The notes under the pieces were generated by a model, which made no database searches, was not told where the DNA came from, and was given only the letters and a program-made list of their open reading frames with translations. Shown here piece by piece: positions 44,610 to 56,574 of a stretch of DNA of 64,000 nt. A program made the position numbers and the translations under genes. The stretch's first letter is position 1; every line of letters begins with the position of its first letter. Origin of the DNA: Episyrphus balteatus (taxonomy: Eukaryota; Arthropoda; Insecta; Diptera; Syrphidae); assembly GCF_945859705.1 (NCBI RefSeq), contig NC_079134.1, forward strand, positions 160,367,718-160,431,717, written 5' to 3'.

Positions 44610-45215
44610 TCATGTGTGCAATTCACACGTCGTAGAAGTGAAACCTTAAAAATTATTTTTCTTGCAAAAAATAAAAATCGAAAAAATTTACCTTATTTTT
44701 ATTCCATCATCTTTAAATCCATATCTTTTATATGACAACCTAATAACTTAAATAATAATAAATTTTATATCATCTGAAAGCTTATTACTTCACCTTTTAT
44801 TTGACTTTTCAATCATGTTTCTACCATGCCTACAAAAAAAAGTAAGAATTTTTTAAAGTCAACCATCTCGAAATTAAAAACTGAGATTACGGTACTTCCT
44901 ACACTGGTGGCTGGTCATCGGCAACAGATCTCCACACGTGTTTTGAGGTATTTTCACGTTTTTTATATATTAAATGAAAGTTAATATTATCAGCATGCGT
45001 ATTAAACTTAAATAAAATTGTCATGTGCCCTAGATCAAAAGATATAACGTGTTTAGAAAAAGAACATTTTTTTACCGTTATCTCAGGATTTGTAATATTA
45101 AATTTAATGAAATTTTGCACAATTATAGTTAATTTAATTACCTATCTACAGTAAAAATTTCATTCATCTATTTATTAGAACAAAAAAGTTATAATAATCT
45201 GATTTTTCATTCGCT
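44610..45215 (+). repeat. Dispersed repeat family B, copy 4
   Basis: Starts with CATGTGTGCAATTCACACGT, matching 2461, and contains the core ATTACGGTACTTCCTACACT and TGGTGGCTGGTCATCGGCAA at about 44887-44926. It continues into CTACAGTAAAAATTTCATTC and AGTTATAATAATCTGATTTT near 45195. Together with copy 1 it shows that the CAATTCACACGT block is a genuine shared start of the family. Confidence 0.8.
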
Positions 45216-48200
45216 TTAGACCTCCCATAAACAAAATTTGTTACAATTGTTCACACATTTTATTATTCACCTAATGACGTTTTCTCAATTTTCTTATGTA
45301 AATTCATTCAAAATCATTTTCTATGACTAATTAGATTTCAAACCTTTATCACAGAACATCCAAAATTTCAATAAATGCAAAGAAGAATAAAGAAAGAAAA
45401 AAAATTCCCAACTGGTTTTCCCATAAAAAGTTTGAAAGAAGATAGAAACAAAAAAAAAAATCCTCGCACACGCATGCGCACTTCAACCTTTTTCTTAATT
45501 GCTTCTATATAAGCTGTGCGCATAGCATCATCGCTCTAAGACTAATTTTCCAGTTTTTTTTTTTCTATTAAAATGAGCTATGAAAAGGAGATACAAGAAA
45601 ACAATCTCGAAGCTTGAATATAACCAGATTGGTTTTTTTTTATATCGACACAAATGAGGAACGCATCGAATGAAACTTTTCATAAGTCATTGACCGACTC
45701 TGGACTCTAATGTCCAGCTCTTTCTAGCACCTCTATGGACCATCCAACCAACCAACCGACCACCTTATGATGATAGATGCATCCTCTAAGCCACAGTACA
45801 AATCTTCATATAGGTTGCTCTGTGGTTCCACTCGTTTCTACGACATTCTTTTCTTCTTCTTCTTCTGCTTCGATGAAAGTTGAGAGAGAAAAGAAGAAAA
45901 CGCGGCCATTAATCATAAAGCGACAACATCATCATCATCATCAGCAACAGCAACAACATCATCTACCATGTAGCCATATGAGGTATCCAATAGATTGTAT
46001 AAAAAGATACAATATCTTACTTTTCATATGAAAATTGCTTAGATGAGGAACGAAAACAAGTGTGTGTTGGGGGGAATGTGATGTGGTTTTTTTGTATGAT
46101 GTTGTTTTAATTAATCTCAACTGAGGTACCTCTCTTCAATTTGAGACAATAGCGAGAGTTGGATATATTTTTTTGCTTTTGATGTCCTCATCTAGATAGA
46201 AACTACTTAAACCTCATCCGGCATTTAGAGTTCAAAAAGATCTATTTTGCGGTCTTTTTTTTGTTTTTGTTATTCAAATTTTCTGCCCTCTTCAACTTTC
46301 AACTACTTGCCGCAAGAAAAACTCAGAGCATACGAACGAAAGTCCTTTTAATTCAATTATGTCTCAAGAGACAGTTACAAGTGGATGTGTGTTTTTTTTT
46401 TTTTTTTTTGAAGGAAGTTGATAAATATAAATAAATTTTTATGCCAACTCTGGATATAAATGGAATTAGCATGCGCTAAATGTAATTTGCTTATGGGGAA
46501 GTGACATTTATCCAATTGAATTTGCCAATTCTTTTCTCTACTTTTGCTAAATTAAACTGTCAAACCAGGTCGTCATATCGTTGGCGGTGGATTGAGGCAG
46601 TGAAGATGCGATGGCGGAATATAAAAAGCATTTACGGAAATGATGTTTCCTTTATCTTCTTCTTTCGTTTTTCAAGATGTTTTTAGGTACTAGATCAAAA
46701 CCAACTTGGCACAGTTGTGATGTCGTTATTTTATGCATGGGGAGACGATACGAACGGTGGTAGGCACTTCCGTTTTGAGTCCTAATTGCAGTTTCAATCG
46801 AGGCAAAGAAGAGAAAAAAAAAATATGACAATGGGAATGACAGATCGATTGGAATCGATTTCTCAATTCTGTTGGTGACAATTGAAATTAATGATTGTGA
46901 CGTGAGCCGCTGTAGGAGCGATTAGTTCAAAGCATCATCGATTCAAAAAAAAAAAAATGGAACAAATTGCCTTAAAGTACCTACTCCCAAAAATTGGAAT
47001 GAGAATACGTGTTTTTGTTACCAAAGTCGAAGTTGGTAGTTGTAACTTTTTAAACAAAACTGCCAAAATCACTTGACTTGAAACCCACACGTTCAACATA
47101 CATTACTCATTCATAGAGTGGCTTTATATATTTATGTTTTTTATTTTGAATAACATGTGTCACTCTTATTGAAGTTTAGACATCTTATAAAACCCACATG
47201 GCACTTTATTTATTATGAGAGAGAAAGAAAATATGCTACTTCCATCATTCTACCACCTACTTTCAAAACATCAAGTGCTTTTATTTATGAATATTTAAAA
47301 AGAGCTTAAAATAATAAATATATACCGACTTTTAAGTTTTTGAGTTTCTCTCTGACGATGAAAATAATTGATTTTGAAAACATCAATCATTTAAAACTAA
47401 AAACTTTCAAACATCAAGAAATAAGTTATACCACAGGCTTTGGAAAGGATTTTAATTCATCATTTTATATAAACAATTTAGTTTTTTTGATGTTTTTTTG
47501 GTATAAGATTAAATTGCAGACCGCACATCACCAGAACCATGACATCACTAATTAATGTGGTTTCTGTCAAAAAGGGTTAAGTCCTCTCTCAAAAGCAGAT
47601 TACCTACTATAACAGATTTTGAACTGAACTTACGTAAGCCATCAAAAAGGGATTTTCAACTTCGTTATATAGTTTTTTTTCTGTGATAAAAAGGGGTTTA
47701 TTGGATAAAATAGTAGGTATTTATTATTTAGGTATTGAATGTTTTTTATATAACTAAATGGGAAGATTGAAGGATCAAGCAATTATTTGATAGAAAAATA
47801 TTTATTCGTAATCGAATTTATTGTATAAGAAGCTTTGGATAAGAATTAAAGTTTTATTTAAAATTTTATGAATATTAAATGAAGAAAATAAGGAATTGAA
47901 TATTAAATATGTATATTTTTGTTTTTTAATTATTTTTTAATCAAATTAAGAACCAGAAATGATGCTTCATTCTCACAATAGGTGTCTTTTTTATATATAC
48001 TAGCCGACCCCGCCCTCGAAATTCGAGCGCCAATTTCTTTATTTTTTTTTTATTTGCAACAACTTTAAACACAATTATACCAAAATAGTTTCATTATTTT
48101 GTATAGTATTTGTTGTTATTTTCTTGCGATTAACTACACTTTTTGAAGACAAAATACACAGGTATATATAATATACCTACTTTTTGATATTTTCAAACCT

Positions 48201-48557
48201 GATTTAGTTATTGTTGAACTACGTTTTAACTGTGCTCAACTCCGTAAAAAAAGTATCGAAAAAGAAAATGCAAAGTGTAATCGCCTTAATGCATTGTGTT
48301 TGCACCTTGCATTTTGCGATTCAATTCAACCTGTTTCATGTTCTATTCATTCAAATTCCATCATTCAATCATTCAACCTCCACCAACTTCACTCAAATTT
48401 GTCATTCACATCATTGTATACTTTTTAGGTTCTCGTCTCAGCTTATAGCTTGTAGAAGTTTAAATTTCCGGAAGGGAGCGGGCGTTATTTATCGCACTTC
48501 AAGTTGGAATGATATTTGTGAAAATTTTAATGAATGCGTTCAGCTATTAATAAGAGA
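45216..48557. other. Unique-looking non-coding sequence; no gene recognised
   Basis: From 45460 to 46960 the DNA is less AT-rich and includes CATCATCATCATCAGCAACA at 45928 and a T-run at 46390-46408. Frames of 60-84 codons are simple-sequence translations. At 48001-48040 the words ACTAGCCGACCCCGCCCTCG resemble the end of a common insect repeat. A 116-codon plus-strand frame (48211-48561) ending FRKGAGVIYRTSSWNDICEN lies between that point and the element at 48562. No family is recognised and its end is set by the insertion. Confidence 0.4.
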
Positions 48558-48561
48558 TTAA

Positions 48562-51500
48562 AGATAGGTTCACATTTTTTTTGGAAAAAACTACAAAAAT
48601 TTTGTTTGAAACCAAAAAATAAGCTTTTTGCATCATTTTAATTTTTTGGTCGTAAAAACTGTCACAAAATGAGTTTGAAATCTATCACTTGTTTACTTTT
48701 TGCAAAAAATGGCCGTTGTAGTTATACCTTAAAAGTCTTAACTACATTGGCTAAAAAGGTGAAAAAGTACAAAAGTGAAAATTTTCAAACGCATTTTTGT
48801 ATGGTTTTTCGGGCTAGAAAATTAAAACAAAAAATGCGGAAAGCATAAAAACAATTAAAAAGTGAAAATTTTCAAACTCATTTTTTGACAGTTTTCCTTA
48901 CCTTAAAATCAAAAATAATGATGCAGAGAACTTATTTTTTGCTTTAATAAACAAAAACAAATAGATCTAGAAAGAAAAAAAAATAATTTGTAGGTTATTG
49001 TAGATAAGGAACAAAAAAGACGTTTTTGTTAGTTTTCCCTGAACCTCATAAGAAAAACGCTTTGCCATGCGGCGATAAAATATTAGTGCCTTTTATGCAA
49101 AAATGTAAACGTCTAAAAGTGAAAACGTGGTAAAATGGTAAAGGAATTGTCAAAGTCAGCTATTACATGAAGCCTCAAGAGGCTTGACTCTTTTTTCGAA
49201 TTTTCTTTTGATAAAACAGGCACACAAAAAAAAAATAAAAGTTCTGACATTTTTTTGAGGATATCCCAGAAACCTGAAGTGATAGGGCGAAATTGACTTC
49301 GAATCTGGATTCAGTGATCCAAAAACTATATGATTAACATATTCGCACATCCAGATCAGAGAAAAATTTTTTTTGTTTTCGTGATATTTTATGAGGTTAT
49401 CTCGAAAACCAGACGTGATGGAGCAAAACGGACTTCGGATTCGGTTTCAGCGACCCAAAAACTATATGAAAAATTTAGTCGCAATCACAGGTCACAACTT
49501 TTATATTTTTTTGTGTGGCTGCCCTACTAACAATTTTGATTCTATAATGCTTTAAAGAAGCAACAATTGCATCTGTAAAGCTTTATAGAACCAAAATTGT
49601 TTGTCGGGTGTGTAATCATTCTGTGAGGCGCGTACTATTACACGATGCCTCTTGAGTCAAGGACTCAAATTTGACATTTATGTTTTGAATTAAAATTTGT
49701 TGTTGTTATATTGCACCAAGAAGCAAAAAGAAATGTGATAATACAGTCAAATAAGGAGAAAAAAGGGGTAAATCTCGGAATGAATGTTAGTAGAAATTTT
49801 TTTTGCTCAATATCTTCCTTTTGCCATTCTATAACATATCTCAAAAGTCTAGAAAAATCTCATGTCCGCTTGTCGCGATTTCAAGGTCAAATCGCGAAAT
49901 GGAGATTTTCAAAATTAGCAAAAATAGGCTATGGTATTATATACACATATGATACATGATTTCAAGGTATTTTTTAATGCTGATTCCAAAAAATCTAAAA
50001 TCAAGACAATCTGACGTCTCTGGAAAAAGTTATACCTGTTTTTCATCTGTCAACTCATATTATTATAACAGTTGCAAACTTACTCCCGAAAAACCCTTAA
50101 AAGTTATGGTAGATGAACCAAATTTTGAATGAAGATTTTAGAATCCATCATTATTAAAAATCAAAACAATCCATTACAAAAAATATATATACCTACGAAA
50201 TAATGGTATTTTTTGATGGAGGGGCAAATTTTAGGATATGCACTAAAAAAGATTCTTGTTCGTCTTAGGAATAAGTGCTAATAGGCTAATTTTTTCATTT
50301 TAATCTTTGTTTGGATATTCTTTAACTACCCTCAAAAATCTAAGAAAATCTCATGTCCGCAAGTTCTAATTTTCTTGGTTTGAATATAAGGTGCAGATTT
50401 GAAAAAAATTGAAAAACTACTCTTCAGATATTTGTGTCAGATCAACATGAATAAGGTGCATTACTTTTCAGGGATGGTCAGGTTGACTTGTTTGTGAGTT
50501 TTGTTGGAATAAGTGTTAAAAAATACCTTTAAATCATGTCGCTTATGTTGGTATACATATAAAAATTTAAACTTTTCTTATTAATTTTTTAAAATCTGCA
50601 CCTTATTTTCAAACCAAGAAAATTAGGACTTGCGGACATGAGATTTTTTTAGATTTTTGAGGGTAGTTAAAGAATATCCAAACAAAGATTAAAATGAAAA
50701 AATTAGTCTATTAGCACTTATTCCTAAGATGAACAAGAATCTTCTTTAGTGCATATCCTAAAATTTGCCCCTCCATCAAAAAATACCATTATTTCGTAGG
50801 TATATATATTTTTTGTAATGGATTGTTTTGATTTTTAATAATGATGGATTCTAAAATCTTCATTCAAAATTTGGTTCATCTACCATAACTTTTAAGGGTT
50901 TTTCGGGAGTAAGTTTGCAACTGTTATAATAATATGAGTTGACAGATGAAAAACAGGCATAACTTTTTCCAGAGACGTCAGATTGTCTTGATTTTAGATT
51001 TTTTGGAATCAGCATTAAAAAATACCTTGAAATCATGTATCATATGTGTATATAATACCATAGCCTATTTTTGCTAATTTTGAAAATCTCCATTTCGCGA
51101 TTTGACCTTGAAATCGCGACAAGCGGACATGAGATTTTTCTAGACTTTTGAGATATGTTATAGAATGGCAAAAGGAAGATATTGAGCAAAAAAAATTTCT
51201 ACTAACATTCATTCCGAGGTTAAACCCTTATTTGACTGGATTATGAGGGAATGTTGAAAAAAGAAAAAGTGGAAAAAGAAACGTCAAAAAAGAGTCTCGG
51301 ACTCACGACCCACGTCTCTCCGGTCGGATAATTTTTTCTTTCTTGCACTCATTATGTTTAAAAAGAGTCGCGCCTCTTGAGGCTTCATGTAATTGCTGAC
51401 AAATTCTTATGTTCTTTCAAGAGAAAAAAGAACGAAAATAGATTTCATTGGTATCAAAAGTGTTTACAAAAGATTAGTAATAGACTCGATTTTAATAGAA

Positions 51501-51629
51501 TTCGATTTTAACAAAAATATTCATGGTAATAAAACAAACATCTTACTTCTAAACTAAGATAACTAAAACAATTAAAGTTAACCATAGTTTACATGCGATC
51601 TTAAAACAACGCACCAATGTGAACCCACC
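48562..51629. mobile_element. TTAA-flanked composite element (3.07 kb, tentative)
   Basis: AGATAGGTTCACATT at the left faces AATGTGAACCCACC at the right, an inverted repeat with small differences. A TTAA lies directly outside each end (48558-48561 and 51630-51633). TTAA duplications are the mark of piggyBac-type insertion, although these termini do not start with the usual CCC. The element contains the large nested inverted repeat 49144-51406. No transposase frame is present. The termini are short and imperfect, so the outer limits are tentative. Confidence 0.45.
49144..51406. repeat. Large inverted repeat with near-identical arms of about 0.68 kb
   Basis: The outer ends match in inverted orientation around TTACATGAAGCCTCAAGAGG (49162 and 51372). 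The main arms are about 49738-50420 and 50575-51244. They are near-identical, including AAATCTCATGTCCGCTTGTC, GAAATGGAGATTTTCAAAAT and GGAGGGGCAAATTTTAGGAT with their complements, and differ only by scattered bases. The spacer is about 155 bp. A third copy of the outer word (CGATGCCTCTTGAGTCAAGG) lies at about 49644. No coding frame spans the arms. The near-identity suggests recent formation or ongoing conversion. Confidence 0.85.
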
Positions 51630-51633
51630 TTAA

Positions 51634-53229
51634 TGTTTTTTGATTTTCGCTGAATGCTTTCATTCATTCATTCAGTCATGAATGACATTTCATTCCAGTC
51701 CATTGGAAGTTTTCCAACAGATATTTCAAGTTGTTTTTGTTTTGCTTTGTTGTTTTTTTTTTACTAAAATATCGAATTTTATTTTAATCAATTTACCTAT
51801 TTCGGTTAATAAAAACTTTAAAAATTATGCATTCTGCACATCTAGGGAACATTTGCTATCGGTCGGTATATAATTTATGCCCCTTCGGTTTTTGTGGGCC
51901 GCGTAGTTTGTACCACAAATTTCGCGTTCGCCGTTTTATTATATGATGATGATGATGATTGTTAAACATTATTTTGATTTATAAGACATATTCTACAAAT
52001 GAAAAAGATTGTGATTTTTGTTTATTCTAAGCAAAATTGCAATACTGAGCTTCGAAAGTGGTTGAGAAAAAAATTCTAATGTTAAAATATTTTATAGGAA
52101 GATTTTGTTCATTTAATGATTGCAAGTGTTTTGGGTTTTTTTGATGACCTGAATCTTAAAAATCTACATCCTTAAAATAAAATGATTTTATACGGTTGAG
52201 CATGAGTAAATATAAAAATATTAGTGCCTACTGGAGCTCTAACAAATAAAATGGGCTATAATTCAATGATAATAGTACAATTCTTCCAAATTTGAAAAAA
52301 AAGGACTTTTTGCGAAAAAAGACTTTCCACGAAAAAGATTATTATCTTTCCTGTACCTACTATTATAGTAATATTTTAATTGTATACTTTTGTGTCTTTT
52401 GGAAAAGTTTAAATTTGACAGAATCAAATATTAACTGCTAATTTTTATTTGTTGGAGTTTAAGAATTTAAATTTGTATAAAAAACCTAACTTCAATTTTT
52501 GCACTTGTTCTAATGCTTATCAAAATATGTACTCAAAGAAAGTTATGTATAAATATAATATTCACTCATTGCACCTCCCATCACAAACATTTTAGTGATG
52601 ATTGTTAGTGAGAATAATATACACCTGTGTTTTGGCCAGCATTCTTCTTGTTCCAAAGCTTTTCCAAAACGCATATGTGATATGATTGTTCCTGAAAGGA
52701 TTAAACCAAATTCCAAAATGTTTGATCATCACAAAAAGTTCGTGTCTTTATTAAAGGCCACTCTTGAAACATAATTTAGGTCAGATTTTGATGAGGCACT
52801 TATATAGTTTTAAAATGAGTTTAGAAAATTCCTAACCGTTCCGATAAGATATTGGAAACACAATTTTCAATTGAGCTCAATGATGTTTGCTAGAAAAGTA
52901 CTCGACTTATTCGGCAAAAATTCGTTGATCTACGTGTCTTAAAAGACTTGATACCTATATAAATTATTTAAACGGAAAATAAAGGAGGTACGTTACACTG
53001 AAGTAAATTCAGATTTTTAAAATTCTGAGACAACAGTTTGACTCTTGCAGATAGGCATGGTTAAACAGTTTGAGGAGAACATTTGAATAAATCCATAACT
53101 TTTGGCACGAGATTATGCACGCTTTGGAGTAGTGCGATAAATTTGCAACGAGGAGTACACACGTGTTACAGTACCTGTACCTATTTTGCATATAATTTGT
53201 AATAGAAAGAAACATTAAATTCGACTTAC
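51634..53229. other. No gene recognised; repeat-like GC-richer patch
   Basis: CCCCTTCGGTTTTTGTGGGC and CGCGTAGTTTGTACCACAAA at 51880-51922, followed by an ATGATGATGATGATGATT microsatellite, may be the far end of the repeat whose other end lies at about 48001. The rest is AT-rich and featureless. Confidence 0.4.
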
Positions 53230-53256
53230 CAAATTACAAAATTGAAGTTTCGAGAT
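53230..53256 (-). CDS. Candidate 27-nt microexon (minus strand)
   Basis: On the minus strand a long pyrimidine tract (TTTTTTTTTCATTATTTTTA) ends TTACAG. It is followed by 27 nt and the consensus donor GTAAGT. Two frames are open: ISKLQFCNL, and SRNFNFVI with one lead-in base and two trailing bases. The latter joins the candidate exon at 40795-40844 through a Cys codon in its EKRGQP frame. The acceptor is among the best in the window. The insert is AT-rich and short, so chance is a real alternative. Confidence 0.25.
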
Positions 53257-53463
53257 CTGTAATAAAAATAATGAAAAAAAAAGTTGTTAAGACATGACAA
53301 ATATTTATTTGAATAATAAAATTATTATTATAAAAATATCCTAAATTTTTGTGAGAAAATTGAAATTAGATACCATCAATTAACGGTACTTTTTATTTAA
53401 ATATCAGAGAAATACATAGTTTTCCGAAAAGAGCTTTAATAAATCTGAAATTTGTAGTATATA

Positions 53464-54007
53464 CACTTAGGAGCAAAAAAATGGAATCAAACTTTTCGTT
53501 CTGTTTAAACGATAATAGGTCAGGATGTAATTGACATACATGAATGTTAATTGCACCATTAAAAAGCTTGAAACAAAAGCTTTAAATCAGTGCTAGGAAC
53601 TTAAAAACTCGTTCACTTTATAAAGATCCAATCAACATAAATGAAGCATGTAAAGAAAAAAAGACTGAAACTGAAACAGAGAGTATCTGGAAAATTAAAC
53701 ATTTTAAAAAATTTAAGTGCATTTTATTGACAGATAACGTCAATAGTAACGTAAGGAAAAAAAGACTGAAATTGAAGCAGAGAGTATCAAGAAAATTTAA
53801 CATTTAGAAAAAAATGAAGTGCAATTTATTGACAGATAGCTATGATACTATCGTATGCATTTATAAGTTTTCACCAACAATTAAAAGTAAAAATTTCAAG
53901 CTTTTAAATGAGGCCATGAAACTTGAAGAAACATTATTTTATCCATTGCAATTTTTGTTTTTAAAATAAATATTTTTTTTTGATTCCGGTTTTTTTGCTC
54001 TTAAGTG
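53464..54007. mobile_element. TA-flanked Tc1/mariner-like element (544 bp)
   Basis: The left end is CACTTAGGAGCAAAAAAATG then GAATCAAA. The right end is TTTGATTCCGGTTTTTTTGC then TCTTAAGTG. TA lies on both sides (53462-53463 and 54008-54009). The interior holds a 101-bp tandem duplication: 53650-53737 and 53751-53839 share AAAAAAAGACTGAAA(C/T)TGAA and AGAGAGTATC, then GACAGATA. The GAGCAAAAAAA part of the terminus resembles the 11765-11996 element. No transposase is encoded. Confidence 0.8.
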
Positions 54008-54009
54008 TA

Positions 54010-55273
54010 GTTCTATTGATTTGCTATGATGAAGTATTTCTTACATCCATACAGATTTTCGTTTAAATTTGGTTTATATCCATTTTAGAAAACGAAAAAA
54101 ATCAAAATTTGTAAAAAATTAAGTCGTTAAAAACAGATTTAAGAATCAAATCTGTAATCAAATATGAAAAGCTATTTGTTTCCTGCCTATTTCTATATCC
54201 ACCTTAATCCTCAATCTACTTCCAACCGGAAGTGCTTTCATTTAAATCCAACATATAAATTATCACTGTCATAAATTTCAAAAAAGCTTACACTCTTATC
54301 TTTTTGATCTTAAAACCCTATACTTTCCAAAACTTTTCTATATACAAATTATCATAAAAATTAAATATATTATAATCTCAACAACCTAACCCTATAGGTA
54401 ATCCGAAAAAAGACCAAAAATATTTTGGGGAGTATAATATGACCATCAGGCTTAGTAAAATTATATGTACTCAGATATTCATCACATATGAAACGTGTAT
54501 AGTCTTTATATATACCCACATTATAGCCCCTAGACTTAATCACTATCGCATACATCTCATTTCTCTAGACATTGCCAGACATCTAAAAAGCCTTTACCTA
54601 TCCACCTTGCCTACTACAAAACAGGAAACTCCTACTTCCTTGTAATTAAATAAGAGCCTTCACCCCTAATAAATCTAGTTCCAGCTGGCAGCTAACTGCG
54701 CGCGAGGCATAGCCGTGCCTTTCTATGTTAAAGGTAAAATTCCATTTTCAAAAGGGAACCCAAAACACAACAAAAGGTTAATCACCCTTCTTTACTCTAT
54801 CTATGTGCGTAAGGGTTGCCATCCAAAGCGAGGCAACAACAACAATCATTTAGGTATAACAAAGTGAGATATCTCTCAATGACTAACTTTGGCGGCAGTT
54901 TTCTTAGGAAGGTAGGGGTCGATCTATAATACTCCAGGGGGGGTTAATGGCAAAGCAACTTATAAAATTATATCACGCACACATGCAAACAGCCAGACAG
55001 TTCCCTAAATACCACCCGCTTCTGCTGCACCCTGTAAATTCTCCGGTGTTTCCCTTTTTGCATGACTCAGAATCCGTATCCGAATTACCTTTTATTCCGT
55101 TTCCATCCCCAGCAGCAGAAATATTAATGCCCTTCAATTTACCCACCAAGTTTTTTTTTTTAAGGGTTCCAAAAGATATGGCACGGGATTAACCGGACAC
55201 AGAGGGTTCTTTGTGTGCGTGTATTTGTGTCGTTATAGAGTGAAAGTAAATGAAAATGTTAGGTAAATTTCAG
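54010..55273. other. Unique-looking non-coding sequence
   Basis: From 54190 onward the DNA is less AT-rich (GCTAACTGCGCGCGAGGCAT at 54690). An 81-codon frame at 54947-55192 has mixed composition but no domain. This island leads into the plus-strand candidate exon. Confidence 0.4.
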
Positions 55274-55349
55274 AACCCCAATTTGGGGGTAGATTTTGAG
55301 AGCTTTGTGTTGAAAAAACAATCCAAGTGGCATGATGGCAGGTGGAAAA
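55274..55349 (+). CDS. Candidate 76-nt exon (plus strand)
   Basis: TAGGTAAATTTCAG precedes 76 nt that end GGAAAA and are followed by the consensus donor GTAAGT. Only the frame starting at the acceptor is open. It begins NPNLGVDFESFVLKK and ends QSKWHDGRWK, which is more protein-like than most frames in the window. The acceptor lacks a strong pyrimidine tract. The opposite strand is also open over this interval. It is on the other strand from the minus-strand candidates, so it would belong to a different gene. No family is recognised. Confidence 0.25.
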
Positions 55350-56572
55350 GTAAGTCTCGTAGTGATGCATGAAGTACAAAGAGTTTGTGCCTGAAAGTGA
55401 AACATGCCAGAAGCAGAAGGACAACACACACAGAAAATGGTATCACTCATTTTCCTAACGTGACGTTGATAAAAACGTGTTTGATCCCTTTTTACACATG
55501 GTGGCCATTTTCGATGATGGGGTAAAATTCCCCCAATTTTTGTTTTTTTCTTCAGTTTTACCCTAAAAACCCATACAAATAATCATTTTTTGTTTATATG
55601 TGGTAGAAGGTTGCAGTAAAAAGAAAATTACGAAGAGGGTTTGTGAGCATCACGTCTGTTGTTATAAGTTTTTGTTTTTTTTTTTTTTTTCTTTTAGGAT
55701 GCCCCCAAAAAGGGATGACCTGACCAGATGACGAATAACAACAACAAATTCAACTGCACAAATGCTTTGGTTCTTCTGCTAGCAAGGGTATAAAGTAGAT
55801 CGTAAATTTTTAGGTTTCCAGCTTGGACTGCGAGCTGAGCGCTGAGGTGTACGGAAATGGACAGTAATCCAATCCAGATACATTCAGCCAGGCTAAAACG
55901 CATTCGTCCTTATGTGATAGATGGATATCGTAAATCGAGTTATGATCCATAAAACAGAAAAAGGGGAATATGTGTGTGCGATGATGATGATGAAAAGAGA
56001 ATTTTTGCTTAGAATTTGCTGGGGTTTGATTTTTTTTCTTGTCTTACTTTGTTTTTTTGTTTTCTTTTTTGAAATGGCACGCACTTCAGACTGAAAGATT
56101 TGTAATCAGTGAGAAAGTGATGTGTCAGTTAGATTTTCAATTTTTTTTTCTTTGAAACATTCATCAGTATAAAAATGACACGTTAGGTAAGTAAAACTGT
56201 GTTAATCAATAAAAAAAAGACCCCAAAGGAGGTACAATAAGCAATTGCGAGTACTGGCATTTTAAAGAAGTGAAAGAATTTTATTTTTTGAATAATTAAC
56301 TTCTTGATTGTGTAAACATTTTTCATGAGAGTTAAATTTGGAAAGAAAATAAAAAATCAAAAAAGCATATAAATATAAATACCTAATAAAAAAAAAAATA
56401 GTCTGCAAATCAATCAGAATAGTTCAACCAGAATTTCTGCATTTTGAATATATTAATAATTGGGGAAAAGAGGTTGAAATAATGGGTTAGAATTTATTAT
56501 AGTTAGATCGAAAAAGTTATTTTTAATAAATAGGTACAATAAACACAGAATACAATATATATATATACATTA
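55350..56572. other. No gene recognised
   Basis: The segment includes a T-run ending TTTTAGGATGCCC at 55676-55704 that resembles an acceptor, with a stop soon after in one frame and no nearby donor. ATGATGATGATGA lies at about 55981. Otherwise AT-rich and featureless. Confidence 0.4.
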
Positions 56573-56574
56573 TA

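Noticed and set aside
51285..51335. tRNA-like words (GGACTCACGACCCACG) near the large inverted repeat
   Set aside because: No A-box at the right distance and no stems could be formed.
56167..56185. 19-nt plus-strand stretch between CATCAG and GTAAGT
   Set aside because: Strong donor, but the insert is too short to test coding potential and has no phase partner.
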